Positions 37,987-47,104 of a DNA stretch of 64,000 nucleotides are shown here, piece after piece. The stretch's first letter is position 1. Every line of letters begins with the position of its first letter. A program made the translations under genes and the position numbers. The notes under the pieces are model-generated. The model saw only the letters and a program-made list of their open reading frames with translations. It was not told where the DNA came from and searched no databases. The stretch comes from Confluentibacter flavum (GTDB taxonomy: Bacteria; Bacteroidota; Bacteroidia; Flavobacteriales; Flavobacteriaceae): the NCBI RefSeq assembly GCF_002843175.1, contig NZ_PJEO01000014.1, forward strand, positions 1-64,000. The letters are read 5' to 3'.

Positions 37987-38345
37987 GTTGTTTTTTTAAA
38001 TGTTTTAAGGTGCAAATCTAGATGATTTATAGCTACCCTTTTTATATTATTTTTGTTAAAGTTTATAGAATTTATAGACAAATCAATAGAAAATACACCT
38101 AACCATTTGACTGCCTGATGAAAGGATGCACTAAATATAAAAGCCAGTTAGATTAATAACTGACTTTTTAGTGTTATTCGTCATTACGAGGGATGCAATA
38201 CCTAAATAATCTGTAAGTTTTTAGTTCAAATTCATGAGATTGCTTCGTCCTATGTCCTCGCAATGACGGCTCATTTCATGGAATCCTTCGAGAAAGCTAT
38301 CGGGGTTCAGGAAATCGAAGATTCGACGAAGTCAATGACAAACGA
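37987..38345. repeat. Intergenic region with promoter, terminator and palindromic repeats
   Basis: This 359-bp gap holds no gene. It contains CAAATCTA at 38013-38020, read on the minus strand as TAGATTTG, a -7 box for the barrel gene. A hairpin terminator for phoH lies at 38139-38167. A GTCA...TGAC repeat occupies 38180-38268, and a further decayed piece runs to 38340 with half of the CCCGATAGCTATCGGG palindrome (38294-38303). Confidence 0.7.
38139..38167 (-). terminator. Terminator downstream of phoH
   Basis: AAAAGCCAGTTA and TAACTGACTTTT form an 11-12 bp stem with one G-T pair, flanked by A and T runs. It lies on the minus strand beyond the phoH stop and the repeat. Confidence 0.65.
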
Positions 38346-39326
38346 CTACTCCACGTTTTCAATATGCTTGTAGGCATCAATAATCTTTTTAACCAATCGG
38401 TGACGAAGCACATCTTTATCATCTAAAAATATCATACCGACGCCTTCCACATTTTTTAAAATCAATAAGGCTTCTTTCAAACCCGAAATGGTACGGCGTG
38501 GCAAATCAATTTGCCCAGGATCGCCCGTTAATAAAAACTTGGCATTTTTCCCCATACGGGTCAAAAACATTTTCATTTGATTGTGGGTGGTATTTTGTCC
38601 TTCATCCAAAATCACAAACGCATTATCCAAGGTTCGTCCACGCATAAACGCCAAAGGCGCAATTTGTATCGTACCGTTTTCAATATAGAGTGCCAACTTT
38701 TCAGCAGGAATCATATCCCTTAACGCATCGTATAAGGGTTGCATATATGGGTCTAGCTTTTCTTTTAAATCGCCCGGTAAAAATCCTAAATTCTCCCCTG
38801 CTTCGACGGCAGGCCTTGTTAAGATAATACGCTTGACTTCTTTATTTTTTAAAGCTTGTACTGCTAGCGCAACACCTGTATAGGTTTTACCCGTACCGGC
38901 TGGACCAATGGCGAAAACCATGTCGTTGGTGCGCATAAGCTCTACCATTTTACGCTGGTTGGCCGTTTCGGCTTTTATAAGTTTCCCTCCTACACCATGC
39001 ACCAAAACCTCGCCACTTTTTTGTGATGTTGTATAGTCATCACTCGTTTGGCTTGTTAAAACACGCTCAATAACATTTTCGTCAAGCTTGTTATATTTTG
39101 TGAAGTGTTTGATTAGCATATTGACCCGACGATCAAATTCTTCCAGTAATTCATCATCACCAAATGCTTTAACTTTATTACCTCGTGCTACAATTTTGAG
39201 TTTAGGAAAATACTTTTTTAGAAGTTCAATATTGATGTTTTCTGGTCCAAAAAACTCTTTTGGAGTGATTTCTTCAAGTTCAATAACAATTTCGTTCAAG
39301 TGCAGTTCTTTTTGTTTTATTTTCAA
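38346..39326 (-). CDS. phoH: PhoH family ATPase
   Basis: This 326-residue cytoplasmic protein has an N-terminal KH-like region and a P-loop ATPase domain. Visible motifs are Walker A FAIGPAGTGKTYTG (near residue 140), Walker B AFVILDEGQNTT, and LTGDPGQIDLP. PhoH-like proteins are linked to RNA metabolism and phosphate stress, but their substrate is not settled. The length and motifs match the PhoH/PhoL group. It diverges from the SAM hydroxide adenosyltransferase gene, as is often seen in Bacteroidota. Confidence 0.92.
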   Translation of the reverse strand: MKIKQKELHLNEIVIELEEITPKEFFGPENINIELLKKYFPKLKIVARGNKVKAFGDDELLEEFDRRVNMLIKHFTKYNKLDENVIERVLTSQTSDDYTTSQKSGEVLVHGVGGKLIKAETANQRKMVELMRTNDMVFAIGPAGTGKTYTGVALAVQALKNKEVKRIILTRPAVEAGENLGFLPGDLKEKLDPYMQPLYDALRDMIPAEKLALYIENGTIQIAPLAFMRGRTLDNAFVILDEGQNTTHNQMKMFLTRMGKNAKFLLTGDPGQIDLPRRTISGLKEALLILKNVEGVGMIFLDDKDVLRHRLVKKIIDAYKHIENVE

Positions 39327-39496
39327 CTAAGATTAACTAAAATAATGTTTACTCAGATGAAATGATTTATTATTTATTCAGTATTTTCTATTTTGTTAAA
39401 TAAGACTTTATGACCTTTAATTTTCATTCAAATTATAAAAACCAAAACGAAAATTTATGTAGGTTTGTAAAACAATCTTGTAAAACTCAAAAATAC

Positions 39497-39504
39497 TAAT
39501 TTTG
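39497..39504 (+). promoter_or_regulatory. -7 promoter element for the 39542 gene
   Basis: TAATTTTG matches TAnnTTTG, 37 bases before the ATG at 39542. A TTG lies 16 bases upstream (39478-39480), a possible -33 element. Confidence 0.45.
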
Positions 39505-39541
39505 AGTAACCAAACGTTAAAAACATATCAACAATTTGCCA

Positions 39542-40429
39542 ATGGCGATTATCACATTAACTTCCGATTTTGGTGAAAAGGATCACTTTGTAGGTGCTAT
39601 AAAAGGTGCTATATACAGTGAACTCCCCGATGTGAAAATTGTTGATATCTCACATTCCATATCGCCTTTCAACATTCCCGAAGCGGCTTACATCATTCAA
39701 AACGCCTATAAAAGTTTTCCTAAAGGGAGCGTTCATATTATTGGCGTGGACTCTGAATTAAATGAGGAGAACAAACACATTGCCGTAACATTGGACGAGC
39801 ATTATTTTATTTGCGCCAATAATGGTATTATGAGCATGCTTTGTAACGAGATTGCCCCCGATAAAATTGTTGAAATAAATATCCATGATAAAATTCAAGG
39901 CAGTTTTCCTGTATTGGATGTGTTTGTAAAAGTAGCCTGCCATATAGCAAGAGGTGGTACGCTTGATGTTATAGGGAAAACCATTGATACTATAAAACCT
40001 TTAAAAAATTTAGTGCCGTTTATAAATGAGGAGAAAACCCAAATTATTGGCAGTATTATTTATATTGACAATTATGGGAACGTTGTTACCAATATCAAGC
40101 AAAGCTTTTTTGAAACTGTTCAAAAAGGACGTGATTTTGAAATTTCGGCACGCAATAATAAATTTAAAACTGTTTTTTCAAAATACAGCGATGTTGTTAA
40201 TTTTGAGATTCCTGAAGATAAACGACATGATGAAGGCAGAGGTTTGGTAGTGTTTAATTCGGGTGGTTTTTTAGAAATTGCTGTTTACAGAAGTAACCCA
40301 ACCACCGTGGGTAGTGCCTCTAGCCTTATGGGCTTAAATTTAATGGATACGGTGAGTGTTAATTTTGTTGCAACGCCCCTGGTACCTAAAGGCATTGAAA
40401 GCGTCAGTGCTTTTCAAGACTATAAATAA
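39542..40429 (+). CDS. SAM hydroxide adenosyltransferase (DUF62 family)
   Basis: From the ATG at 39542 this is a 295-residue protein of the DUF62 group. Members split S-adenosylmethionine into adenosine and methionine using water, and are related to fluorinase and chlorinase. The N-terminal ITLTSDFGEKDHFVGAIKG holds the conserved Asp/His residues, and VHIIGVDSELN, CANNGIMSML and IDNYGNVVTNI follow in family order. The long chlorinase/fluorinase loop is not evident. A TTG six bases upstream is less likely. The gene precedes gldF. Confidence 0.88.
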   Translation: MAIITLTSDFGEKDHFVGAIKGAIYSELPDVKIVDISHSISPFNIPEAAYIIQNAYKSFPKGSVHIIGVDSELNEENKHIAVTLDEHYFICANNGIMSMLCNEIAPDKIVEINIHDKIQGSFPVLDVFVKVACHIARGGTLDVIGKTIDTIKPLKNLVPFINEEKTQIIGSIIYIDNYGNVVTNIKQSFFETVQKGRDFEISARNNKFKTVFSKYSDVVNFEIPEDKRHDEGRGLVVFNSGGFLEIAVYRSNPTTVGSASSLMGLNLMDTVSVNFVATPLVPKGIESVSAFQDYK

Positions 40430-40436
40430 TGAACAC

Positions 40437-40492
40437 TTTTAACTTTTAACTTTTAACTTTTAACTTTTAACTTTTAACTTTTAACTTTTAAC
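40437..40492 (+). repeat. Eight tandem TTTTAAC heptamers before gldF
   Basis: Eight perfect copies of TTTTAAC run head to tail and end seven bases before the gldF ATG. They leave only a few bases between the stop of the upstream gene and the array. Perfect homogeneity suggests recent expansion or slippage. The same unit occurs twice before rsmE. Confidence 0.95.
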
Positions 40493-40499
40493 TTAATAA

Positions 40500-41219
40500 A
40501 TGTTTGCCATTTTAAAAAAAGAAATCAACTCATTTTTCGCATCGCCAATAGGGTATTTGGTTATCGCTATTTTTTTGATTTTGAACAGCTTATTTTTATG
40601 GGTTTTTAAAGGGGAGTTTAATGTGCTGGATTATGGCTTTGCCGATTTATCGTCGTTTTTTTTATTGGCGCCTTGGATATTGATTTTCTTGATTCCAGCA
40701 GTCACCATGCGTAGTTTTTCAGACGAAAAAAAACAAGGCACATTGGAATTGTTGCTCACCAAACCCATTTCGCATTTAAAAATTGTGCTTGGTAAATATT
40801 TTGGGGCTTTAATCCTAATTATCATCGCCATTTTACCAACCTTGCTTTATGTGTATACGGTATATCAATTGGGAAATCCCATCGGTAATCTGGATATGGG
40901 CAGTACAACGGGATCTTATTTCGGACTTCTATTCTTGATGGCGTCTTATACGGCGATTGGTGTTTTTACGTCCACCTTATCAGATAATCAAATCGTAGCA
41001 TTTATACTTTCGGTATTTTTATGTTTTCTGTTTTACATCGGATTTGAGGGTATCTCAGAGTTTACCTCAAGCACATTCGTTGAACAATTAGGCATGAGTT
41101 ACCACTTTAAAAGCATGGGCCGTGGTGTTCTTGATACCCGGGATATTATTTACTTTTTAAGCGTTTCCTTTTTCTTTATAACCATTACAAAACTCAATTT
41201 AAACAGAGAGACCAAATGA
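40500..41219 (+). CDS. gldF: Gliding motility ABC transporter permease GldF
   Basis: This 239-residue inner-membrane protein has six hydrophobic helices and the ABC-2 permease layout (FKGEFNVLDYGFADLSSFF, TMRSFSDEKKQGTLELLLTKPIS). GldF is the membrane part of the GldA-GldF-GldG transporter that is needed for gliding motility in Flavobacterium johnsoniae. gldA is not in the window. The ATG follows a heptamer repeat array. The stop overlaps the next start by four bases (ATGA), so translation is probably coupled. Confidence 0.93.
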   Translation: MFAILKKEINSFFASPIGYLVIAIFLILNSLFLWVFKGEFNVLDYGFADLSSFFLLAPWILIFLIPAVTMRSFSDEKKQGTLELLLTKPISHLKIVLGKYFGALILIIIAILPTLLYVYTVYQLGNPIGNLDMGSTTGSYFGLLFLMASYTAIGVFTSTLSDNQIVAFILSVFLCFLFYIGFEGISEFTSSTFVEQLGMSYHFKSMGRGVLDTRDIIYFLSVSFFFITITKLNLNRETK

Positions 41220-41701
41220 TTGTTACACCGCTTTTTGTTGTTTTTATAAGTATCGTTTTCATCCTCACGTGGATATTTGCCAATACCATCGACAAACGTA
41301 AATGGGTGAGTTTATTAATAAGCATTATAGCAACACCTATTGTTTATTTTTTTGTTTTTTACCCGTTTATAAACATCTTTTTTAGTTATCATCATCAAAA
41401 ACATTTCGATACGGAAGCTTGGAAAGAAAAGCCTGCTTTAAGATATGAAATGAGTACCCAAGTGGTTGATCAAAATTTATTTCTTGGTAAAACCAAAGCA
41501 GAAGTTAAAGAGGTTTTGGGCGCTAGCGAATGGTATGGTTGGGACGATTCCATAAAAGCCAATTCTCAAGACAAATGGAATTATAACCTTGGTTTTAAAC
41601 CTGGAGCGTTTAACATGACCCAAGAATGTTTGGAGCTTGTTTTTAAAGACAATGAAGTAAAAAGCATTTCGCAATACCAAATGGAAAAAGAGTTTGATTA
41701 A
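41216..41701 (+). CDS. Uncharacterised membrane protein inserted between gldF and gldG
   Basis: I do not recognise a named family. The 161-residue product has two membrane helices (about residues 1-22 and 30-54) and a soluble C-terminal part with LFLGKTKAEVKEVLG, a string resembling the BamE/SmpA-type motif. It overlaps gldF by four bases and gldG by eight, so it is firmly embedded in the operon. GldF and GldG are usually encoded next to each other. It could be an accessory subunit of the gliding transporter, or a passenger gene that uses the operon; context supports coexpression only. Confidence 0.75.
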   Translation: MIVTPLFVVFISIVFILTWIFANTIDKRKWVSLLISIIATPIVYFFVFYPFINIFFSYHHQKHFDTEAWKEKPALRYEMSTQVVDQNLFLGKTKAEVKEVLGASEWYGWDDSIKANSQDKWNYNLGFKPGAFNMTQECLELVFKDNEVKSISQYQMEKEFD

Positions 41702-43361
41702 AAATATTAAATATATAGGCATTCTTTTAGTGGCTTTAATAGGTGTTAACTATGTAAGCAGCATCGCCTTTAAACGCTTTGATTTAACAAAAGACAAACG
41801 TTACACCTTAAGCGAGGCCTCTATTAACATTATTAACAGCGTAGAATCCCCTATTAAAATTGATGTGTTTTTAGAAGGCGACAATTTCCCTTCAGAATTC
41901 AGACGTCTTCAAAATGAAACCAGACAATTGTTAGAAGAGTTTTCGGCAAAAAATAGCAACATTGTTTTCAATTTTATGAATCCTCTGGAAGATGAAGCCA
42001 CTCGCGATAGCAATATGCAACAATTGGTACAACGTGGATTAACCCCCATGCAATTAAGCGTACAGGAAAGTGGAAAATCTACCCAAGAAGTCATTTTCCC
42101 ATGGGCATTGGCTAGTTATAATGATGAAACGGTGATTATTCCACTGGTGAAAAATAAAATCGGTGCCTCACAACAAGAACTGGTTACCAACTCCGTGCAA
42201 CATTTGGAATACGCTTTTGCTGATGGTTTTAGCAAATTAACAAAGCCTAAAAGTAGAAAAATTGCAATTTTAAAAGGCAATGGTGAATTGCCAGATAGAT
42301 ATATTGCCGACTTTGCAAAAAAGCTAGGTGAATACTATTTCCTAGCACCTTTTACGTTGGATAGCGTTGCTGTAAACCCTCAAAAAACATTAAAAGACTT
42401 AGAGAATTTCGATTTAATTATTGCTGCCAAACCCACCGAAGCTTTTACCGAAGAAGAAAAACTGGTATTGGACCAATATACCATGGATGGTGGAAAAAGC
42501 CTTTGGCTTATTGATGCCGTTGCTATGGAAAAAGACAGTTTGTACAATGAATCTGGAAGCAATTTTGCGGTCACTAGGGATTTAAACCTAACCGATTTCT
42601 TTTTTAAATATGGTGTTAGAATAAACCCAGTACTTGTTAGCGATTTATATTCTGCACCCATAATGGTGGCAACTGGAGATGGTAATGACACACAATTTAT
42701 ACGCCTCCAATGGCCCTATTCGCCATTAGCTTCTGGAAATCCTAATCATTCCATTACAAATAATCTTAATTTGGTAAAGTTTGATTTTGCAAATCAGATA
42801 GATACTTTAAAAAATTCAATTACAAAAACTATTCTCTTACAGACTTCTAAACTAACCAAATTGGAAGGTATGCCAAGGGAAATTAGTTTAGAGTTAGTAA
42901 CCCAAGAGCCTGACCCTACTATTTTCAACAAAGGCAATCAAATACTAGCGGTGCTTTTGGAAGGTGCATTTACATCGGTTTATGACAATAGAATCAAACC
43001 ATTTAAACTATCCGAAGAAAAAAATAAAAGCGTGCCAACCAAAATGATTGTGATAGCGGATGGCGATGTCATTAAAAATGATATTAATAGAAATGCACCA
43101 ATGGATTTAGGATTTGATAGATCATACAACCAACCCGTGGGAAACAAGGAATTTTTATTGAATGCCGTTAATTATTTATTGGACGATGACGGACTTATAA
43201 ACATTCGTTCCAAAGAAATAACGGTGGCCTTCTTAAATCAGGAAAAAATTGCCGACCAAAAAACAACATGGCAACTCGTAAATATCGCATTACCATTGGT
43301 GTTATTGGGTCTCTTTGGTTTTGGGTTTAACTACTTCAGAAAGAAAAAATACACTACCTAA
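41694..43361 (+). CDS. gldG: Gliding motility ABC transporter auxiliary protein GldG
   Basis: This 555-residue protein has an N-terminal membrane helix, a large extracytoplasmic ABC_transp_aux-type domain (SVESPIKIDVFLEGDNFPSEF; RKIAILKGNGELPD) and a C-terminal helix (LVNIALPLVLLGLFGFGFNYF) with a basic tail. GldG acts with GldF and GldA in gliding motility. The start is a TTG that overlaps the preceding gene by eight bases, which makes coupling likely. It is followed by dnaN, as in many Flavobacteriaceae. Confidence 0.93.
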   Translation: MIKNIKYIGILLVALIGVNYVSSIAFKRFDLTKDKRYTLSEASINIINSVESPIKIDVFLEGDNFPSEFRRLQNETRQLLEEFSAKNSNIVFNFMNPLEDEATRDSNMQQLVQRGLTPMQLSVQESGKSTQEVIFPWALASYNDETVIIPLVKNKIGASQQELVTNSVQHLEYAFADGFSKLTKPKSRKIAILKGNGELPDRYIADFAKKLGEYYFLAPFTLDSVAVNPQKTLKDLENFDLIIAAKPTEAFTEEEKLVLDQYTMDGGKSLWLIDAVAMEKDSLYNESGSNFAVTRDLNLTDFFFKYGVRINPVLVSDLYSAPIMVATGDGNDTQFIRLQWPYSPLASGNPNHSITNNLNLVKFDFANQIDTLKNSITKTILLQTSKLTKLEGMPREISLELVTQEPDPTIFNKGNQILAVLLEGAFTSVYDNRIKPFKLSEEKNKSVPTKMIVIADGDVIKNDINRNAPMDLGFDRSYNQPVGNKEFLLNAVNYLLDDDGLINIRSKEITVAFLNQEKIADQKTTWQLVNIALPLVLLGLFGFGFNYFRKKKYTT

Positions 43362-43400
43362 ATGTTAATAAGTTTGTTTCCTATTTTAGGATGTATGGGA

Positions 43401-43408
43401 TATATTTG
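43401..43408 (+). promoter_or_regulatory. Promoter for dnaN
   Basis: TATATTTG at 43401-43408 matches TAnnTTTG, and a TTTG at 43373-43376 could be the -33 box with a 24-base spacer. The leader to dnaN would be about 120 bases. Confidence 0.55.
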
Positions 43409-43534
43409 TAAGTAGTATATAGTCGATCAAAACGCATTAATTTTCATGGAACAACCTAGTGTTTCACTTTTTTAAAAAAGTAAACCAAATGTTTTGTTTC
43501 AGGTAACCAACAATAAATAAACAACGATTTTCAA

Positions 43535-44653
43535 ATGAAATTTATAGTATCAAGCACATATTTATTAAAACAATTACAGGTTTTAGGCGGTGTTATCAAC
43601 AGTTCAAACACCTTACCTATTTTAGATAATTTCTTATTTGAATTAGATAAATCTAAACTTACGGTATCCGCCAGCGATTTAGAAACCACCATGTTGTCTT
43701 CTCTAGAAGTTGAGAGCGATAGCAAAGGTAGTGTTGCCATTCCTGCACGTTTATTACTAGATACTTTAAAAACATTCCCAGAGCAGCCATTAACTTTTGT
43801 TGTGGAAGATAATAATACGGTTGAAATAAGCTCAAATCACGGTAAATATGCCTTGGCTTATGCTAATGGAAACGAGTTCCCAAAAGCGGTGGCTCTTGAA
43901 GATCCAAGTACGACCGTAGTCACTGGCGATATTTTAGCAACCGCCATCAGTAAAACCATATTTGCAGCTGGAAATGATGATTTAAGACCAGTAATGAGCG
44001 GTGTGTTTTTTCAGTTTTCCACTGAAGGTTTAACCTTTGTCGCTACCGATGCGCATAAATTGGTACGCTACAAACGTGAAGATGTAAAAGCCAATCAAGT
44101 AGCGGAATTCATCATGCCTAAAAAACCGTTGAATCTTTTAAAAGGTATTTTAGCAGGCAGTGAAGACGATGTGAAAATAGAATACAATGATTCGAACGCG
44201 AAATTCACCTTTGATAATTCAGAATTAATCTGCCGTTTAATTGATGGCAAATACCCTAATTACGAAGCAGTTATTCCAAAAGAAAATCCGAATAAACTAA
44301 CCATCGACAGAACCCAATTTTTAAATTCCGTTCGTCGTGTGAGTATATTTTCAAACAAAACAACCCATCAAATCCGACTAAAAATTGCAGGAGCCGAATT
44401 AAATATTTCTGCTGAAGATATTGATTACAGTAACAAAGCCGAAGAACGTCTGACTTGCGATTATCAAGGAGATGATATGCAAATAGGCTTTAACTCTCGT
44501 TTTTTAACAGAAATGCTGAGCAATCTAAATGCTGATGAAGTACAATTGGAAATGAGTTTACCTAACAGAGCAGGTATTTTAACCCCTGTTGATGGCCTTG
44601 ATGATGGCGAACAAATTACCATGTTGGTGATGCCCGTGATGTTGAATAGTTAA
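43535..44653 (+). CDS. dnaN: DNA polymerase III beta subunit (sliding clamp)
   Basis: This 372-residue protein forms the dimeric ring that tethers DNA polymerase III to DNA. The three-fold repeated clamp domain is visible, with the family landmarks KQLQVLGGVINSSNTLPILDNF at the start, RPVMSGVFFQF, ATDAHKLVRYKRE and the C-terminal MLVMPVML, which forms part of the partner-binding pocket. The length is standard. It has a promoter of its own upstream and a bidirectional terminator 50 bases downstream. Confidence 0.97.
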   Translation: MKFIVSSTYLLKQLQVLGGVINSSNTLPILDNFLFELDKSKLTVSASDLETTMLSSLEVESDSKGSVAIPARLLLDTLKTFPEQPLTFVVEDNNTVEISSNHGKYALAYANGNEFPKAVALEDPSTTVVTGDILATAISKTIFAAGNDDLRPVMSGVFFQFSTEGLTFVATDAHKLVRYKREDVKANQVAEFIMPKKPLNLLKGILAGSEDDVKIEYNDSNAKFTFDNSELICRLIDGKYPNYEAVIPKENPNKLTIDRTQFLNSVRRVSIFSNKTTHQIRLKIAGAELNISAEDIDYSNKAEERLTCDYQGDDMQIGFNSRFLTEMLSNLNADEVQLEMSLPNRAGILTPVDGLDDGEQITMLVMPVMLNS

Positions 44654-44702
44654 TCCTCTCTGTCATTTTATGACATCTCTCCAAAGGAGAGAAAACAAAT
44701 AA

Positions 44703-44730
44703 AAAAAGCTCACCAATTGGTGAGCTTTTT
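44703..44730. terminator. Bidirectional terminator between dnaN and the DUF4870 gene
   Basis: AAAAAGCTCACC and GGTGAGCTTTTT form a 12-bp stem around AATT with A and T runs on either side, between convergent genes. Confidence 0.92.
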
Positions 44731-44753
44731 GTTTATCCCATACTAAAACTAAA

Positions 44754-45092
44754 CTAACTAATAAATTTAAAAGAAAATGGGTATGTTGGGGTTTCACCAT
44801 TACTGGCTCTTATAGCGTTAATAACAGGAAAAATAATGGATATGATTCCAAGAACAACAAAGCCCAAAAGACCCAGTCCGAGTAATAAAATTAAAGGAAT
44901 ACAAATAATAAAATAGACAATTAAACTTAACTGAAAGTTTATAATATTCTTCCCATGTTCATCCATGTTGTATACCTTTTCTTTTTGTGTCGCCCAAAGA
45001 ATTAATGGAATGATTAAACTTCCAAAACCAGTAACCAAAGTTACCAATTGGCTTAAATGGGTGATGACTATCAGTTGATTATCTTCTCTCAT
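44754..45092 (-). CDS. DUF4870 domain membrane protein
   Basis: From the ATG at 45092 this is a 112-residue protein with three hydrophobic segments. The family pattern is a first helix (LVTLVTGFGSLIIPLILW), the conserved loop DEHGKNIINFQLS, two further helices and a terminal NAIRASNGETPTYP. DUF4870 proteins are small bacterial membrane proteins of unknown role. The frame reaches back to 45128, but the ATG at 45092 (MREDNQL) fits the family start. A 12-bp dyad GTAATTTGTTAC lies about 40 bases upstream. Confidence 0.82.
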   Translation of the reverse strand: MREDNQLIVITHLSQLVTLVTGFGSLIIPLILWATQKEKVYNMDEHGKNIINFQLSLIVYFIICIPLILLLGLGLLGFVVLGIISIIFPVINAIRASNGETPTYPFSFKFIS

Positions 45093-45379
45093 GGCTGTTG
45101 TGTTTTGATTGATACCAATAAGACGCATGTATTAGTAATTTGTTACAAATAGATTTAAACAATGGCATAAAACATTTGAAAACATAAATGTTTATAAATC
45201 AGAACAAAAGAAAACTAAATTAAGCTTTTGGTCTCATTTTTTTTCTTAATTTTATATACATCTTCCCCTTTTTTGTTTTTTGTTTAGTGATTTAAAATAA
45301 GTCATTAAACAATTTGAAAACCTACTCTTTGCCCTATTACTGATTTCTTAACCTTTTCTGATTTTTAATTTTTTTAGAA

Positions 45380-46408
45380 ATGAGTAAGAACAAGTTGAAT
45401 GGATTGACAAAAATAAAAAGATTAACCTTGATATGTTTTGTCTCACTTTTAATAGTATCAACACTATTTATGTTATTTGTTTTTGGGATTTTACCAGTAA
45501 AAAATTCAGATGATTTTCCTGGTATTTATTATATGAATTACGACGTTTCTACCTTAAGTGACTCAGAAACTCATCAACAAATAAAGTATGGCTATCAGTT
45601 GTTCAACGAAACACCAAAATACATGGGGCCAGATATTGACAATCCAGAGATGGTCTATCAAGACAATAGATTGGCTTGCAAAAACTGCCATCTCAATTCT
45701 GGTACCAAACCTTACTCCGTCCCATTAATTGGTATCATTCAGCGGTTTCCACAATTTCGTGGCAGAGAAAATAAAATAGGCACCATTGAAGAGCGTATTA
45801 ATGGTTGTATGGAACGTAGTATGAACGGACGTGCACTTCCTGCAAACAGTAAAGAAATGCATGCCTTAGTAAAATATCTCGAATGGTTAAGTCGATATGC
45901 TCCCGAGGACGGAAAAATAGAAGGACAAGGATTTGTTAAAATTGAAATACCAAATAGAGCTGTTAACTTAGATAATGGCAAGCAAGTGTTCGAGAAGAAT
46001 TGTATTGTTTGCCATACAAGTAGTGGATTAGGCATGATAAAACCTAACAGTTACACTTATGACTACCCGCCTCTATGGGGAAATGATTCGTACAACAATG
46101 GTGCAGGTATGACAAGAGTTATAACAGCCGCCCAATTTATAAAAGCTAATATGCCCTTAGGCACCACTTATCAATTCCCTGTATTGACCGATGAAGAAGC
46201 TTATGATGTTGCAGGCTATATAAACCAACAATTGCGGCCACAAAAAGCAAATACAGAAAAAGACTTCCCTGATAAAAAAAAGAAACCCGTATCTACTCCC
46301 TACCCTCCTTATGCCGACACCTTCTCGGTTGAACAGCATCAAAAAGGGCCATTTCAGCCGATTATGGAATACTATAAGAAAACCTATAATTTAACAAAAA
46401 ACAATTAA
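45380..46408 (+). CDS. Dihaem c-type cytochrome, thiosulfate dehydrogenase (TsdA)-like
   Basis: This 342-residue protein has an N-terminal membrane anchor (residues 15-38) and two class I cytochrome c domains with haem motifs CKNCH (near 100) and CIVCH (near 207). The first domain has RGRENKIGTIEERINGCMERSMNGRALP and the second contains FIKANMPLG. These closely follow TsdA, which oxidises thiosulfate to tetrathionate in the periplasm, or reverses it. Dependence on thiosulfate is inferred. It is the first gene of a three-gene unit with two DsrE-like proteins; the next start lies two bases after its stop. Confidence 0.85.
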   Translation: MSKNKLNGLTKIKRLTLICFVSLLIVSTLFMLFVFGILPVKNSDDFPGIYYMNYDVSTLSDSETHQQIKYGYQLFNETPKYMGPDIDNPEMVYQDNRLACKNCHLNSGTKPYSVPLIGIIQRFPQFRGRENKIGTIEERINGCMERSMNGRALPANSKEMHALVKYLEWLSRYAPEDGKIEGQGFVKIEIPNRAVNLDNGKQVFEKNCIVCHTSSGLGMIKPNSYTYDYPPLWGNDSYNNGAGMTRVITAAQFIKANMPLGTTYQFPVLTDEEAYDVAGYINQQLRPQKANTEKDFPDKKKKPVSTPYPPYADTFSVEQHQKGPFQPIMEYYKKTYNLTKNN

Positions 46409-46410
46409 TT

Positions 46411-47085
46411 ATGAAAACAATCAAAAGTAACTCTAGACGCCAATTTCTGGGAGCAATAGCCCTTGGTGCTACTGCAAGCACCTTATCGGTACTTACAAAT
46501 CCCATGTATGCTGATGTACCAATCCCTAATTCAAAAAAACTTAATGATGCAGAGGATTGGTTTGAAAAAATAAAAGGGAAACACAGGATTGTGTATGATG
46601 GATCTGAACCCCACAATGGATTCCCAATTATATGGAACTGGGCATTTTACCTAACCAACAATGGTACAGGCACACCTGATGAAGACATGACTGCCATGAC
46701 CGTTTTAAGGCACAATGCTATTCCAATTGCTTTTGAAGACCGTTTATGGCAAAAATATCCTCTTGGAAAAGTGTTCGAAGTAAATACTTCTTCAGGTGAA
46801 CCATATAATAGAAACCCTTATTACCAACCTCAAGAGGGTGATTTTCCGATGCCACAAATTGAGGGCATAAAACGTATGATGGAACGTGGTGCCATGTTTT
46901 GTGTTTGCGATTTAGCAATGCAAGTTTATAGTGGTATTGTCGCAACTCAAATGAGTTTAGACCCTAAAGAAGTATATGAAGATTGGGTAAGTGGCTTGCT
47001 TCCAGGCATTCAATCAGTACCCTCTGGTGTTTGGGCTTTAGGTAGAGCGCAAGAACATGGCTGTGGCTACATTTTTGCAGGATAA
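46411..47085 (+). CDS. Tat-exported DsrE-like protein
   Basis: This 224-residue protein starts with a twin-arginine signal (NSRRQFLGAIALGATAS), so it would be exported folded, perhaps with a cofactor. The mature part contains NWAFYLTNNGTGTPDEDMTAM, FEDRLWQKYPLG, MFCVCDLAM and ends GALGRAQEHGCGYIFAG-like (RAQEHGCGYIFAG). The fold appears related to DsrE sulfur-transfer proteins. The CVC and late Cys residues could carry sulfur or a cofactor; this is inference. It starts two bases after the cytochrome gene and precedes a second, shorter DsrE-like gene. Confidence 0.7.
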   Translation: MKTIKSNSRRQFLGAIALGATASTLSVLTNPMYADVPIPNSKKLNDAEDWFEKIKGKHRIVYDGSEPHNGFPIIWNWAFYLTNNGTGTPDEDMTAMTVLRHNAIPIAFEDRLWQKYPLGKVFEVNTSSGEPYNRNPYYQPQEGDFPMPQIEGIKRMMERGAMFCVCDLAMQVYSGIVATQMSLDPKEVYEDWVSGLLPGIQSVPSGVWALGRAQEHGCGYIFAG

Positions 47086-47104
47086 TAATTTAAAAACAGC
47101 TATT

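Noticed and set aside
40437-40492. Possible CRISPR array
   Set aside because: The eight repeats are seven bases long and head to tail with no spacers; no cas gene is in the window.
45131-45146. GTAATTTGTTAC as a fourth cyd/efflux-type operator
   Set aside because: The half-sites are shorter, the spacing differs from the other dyads, and no -7 box lies at the matching distance.
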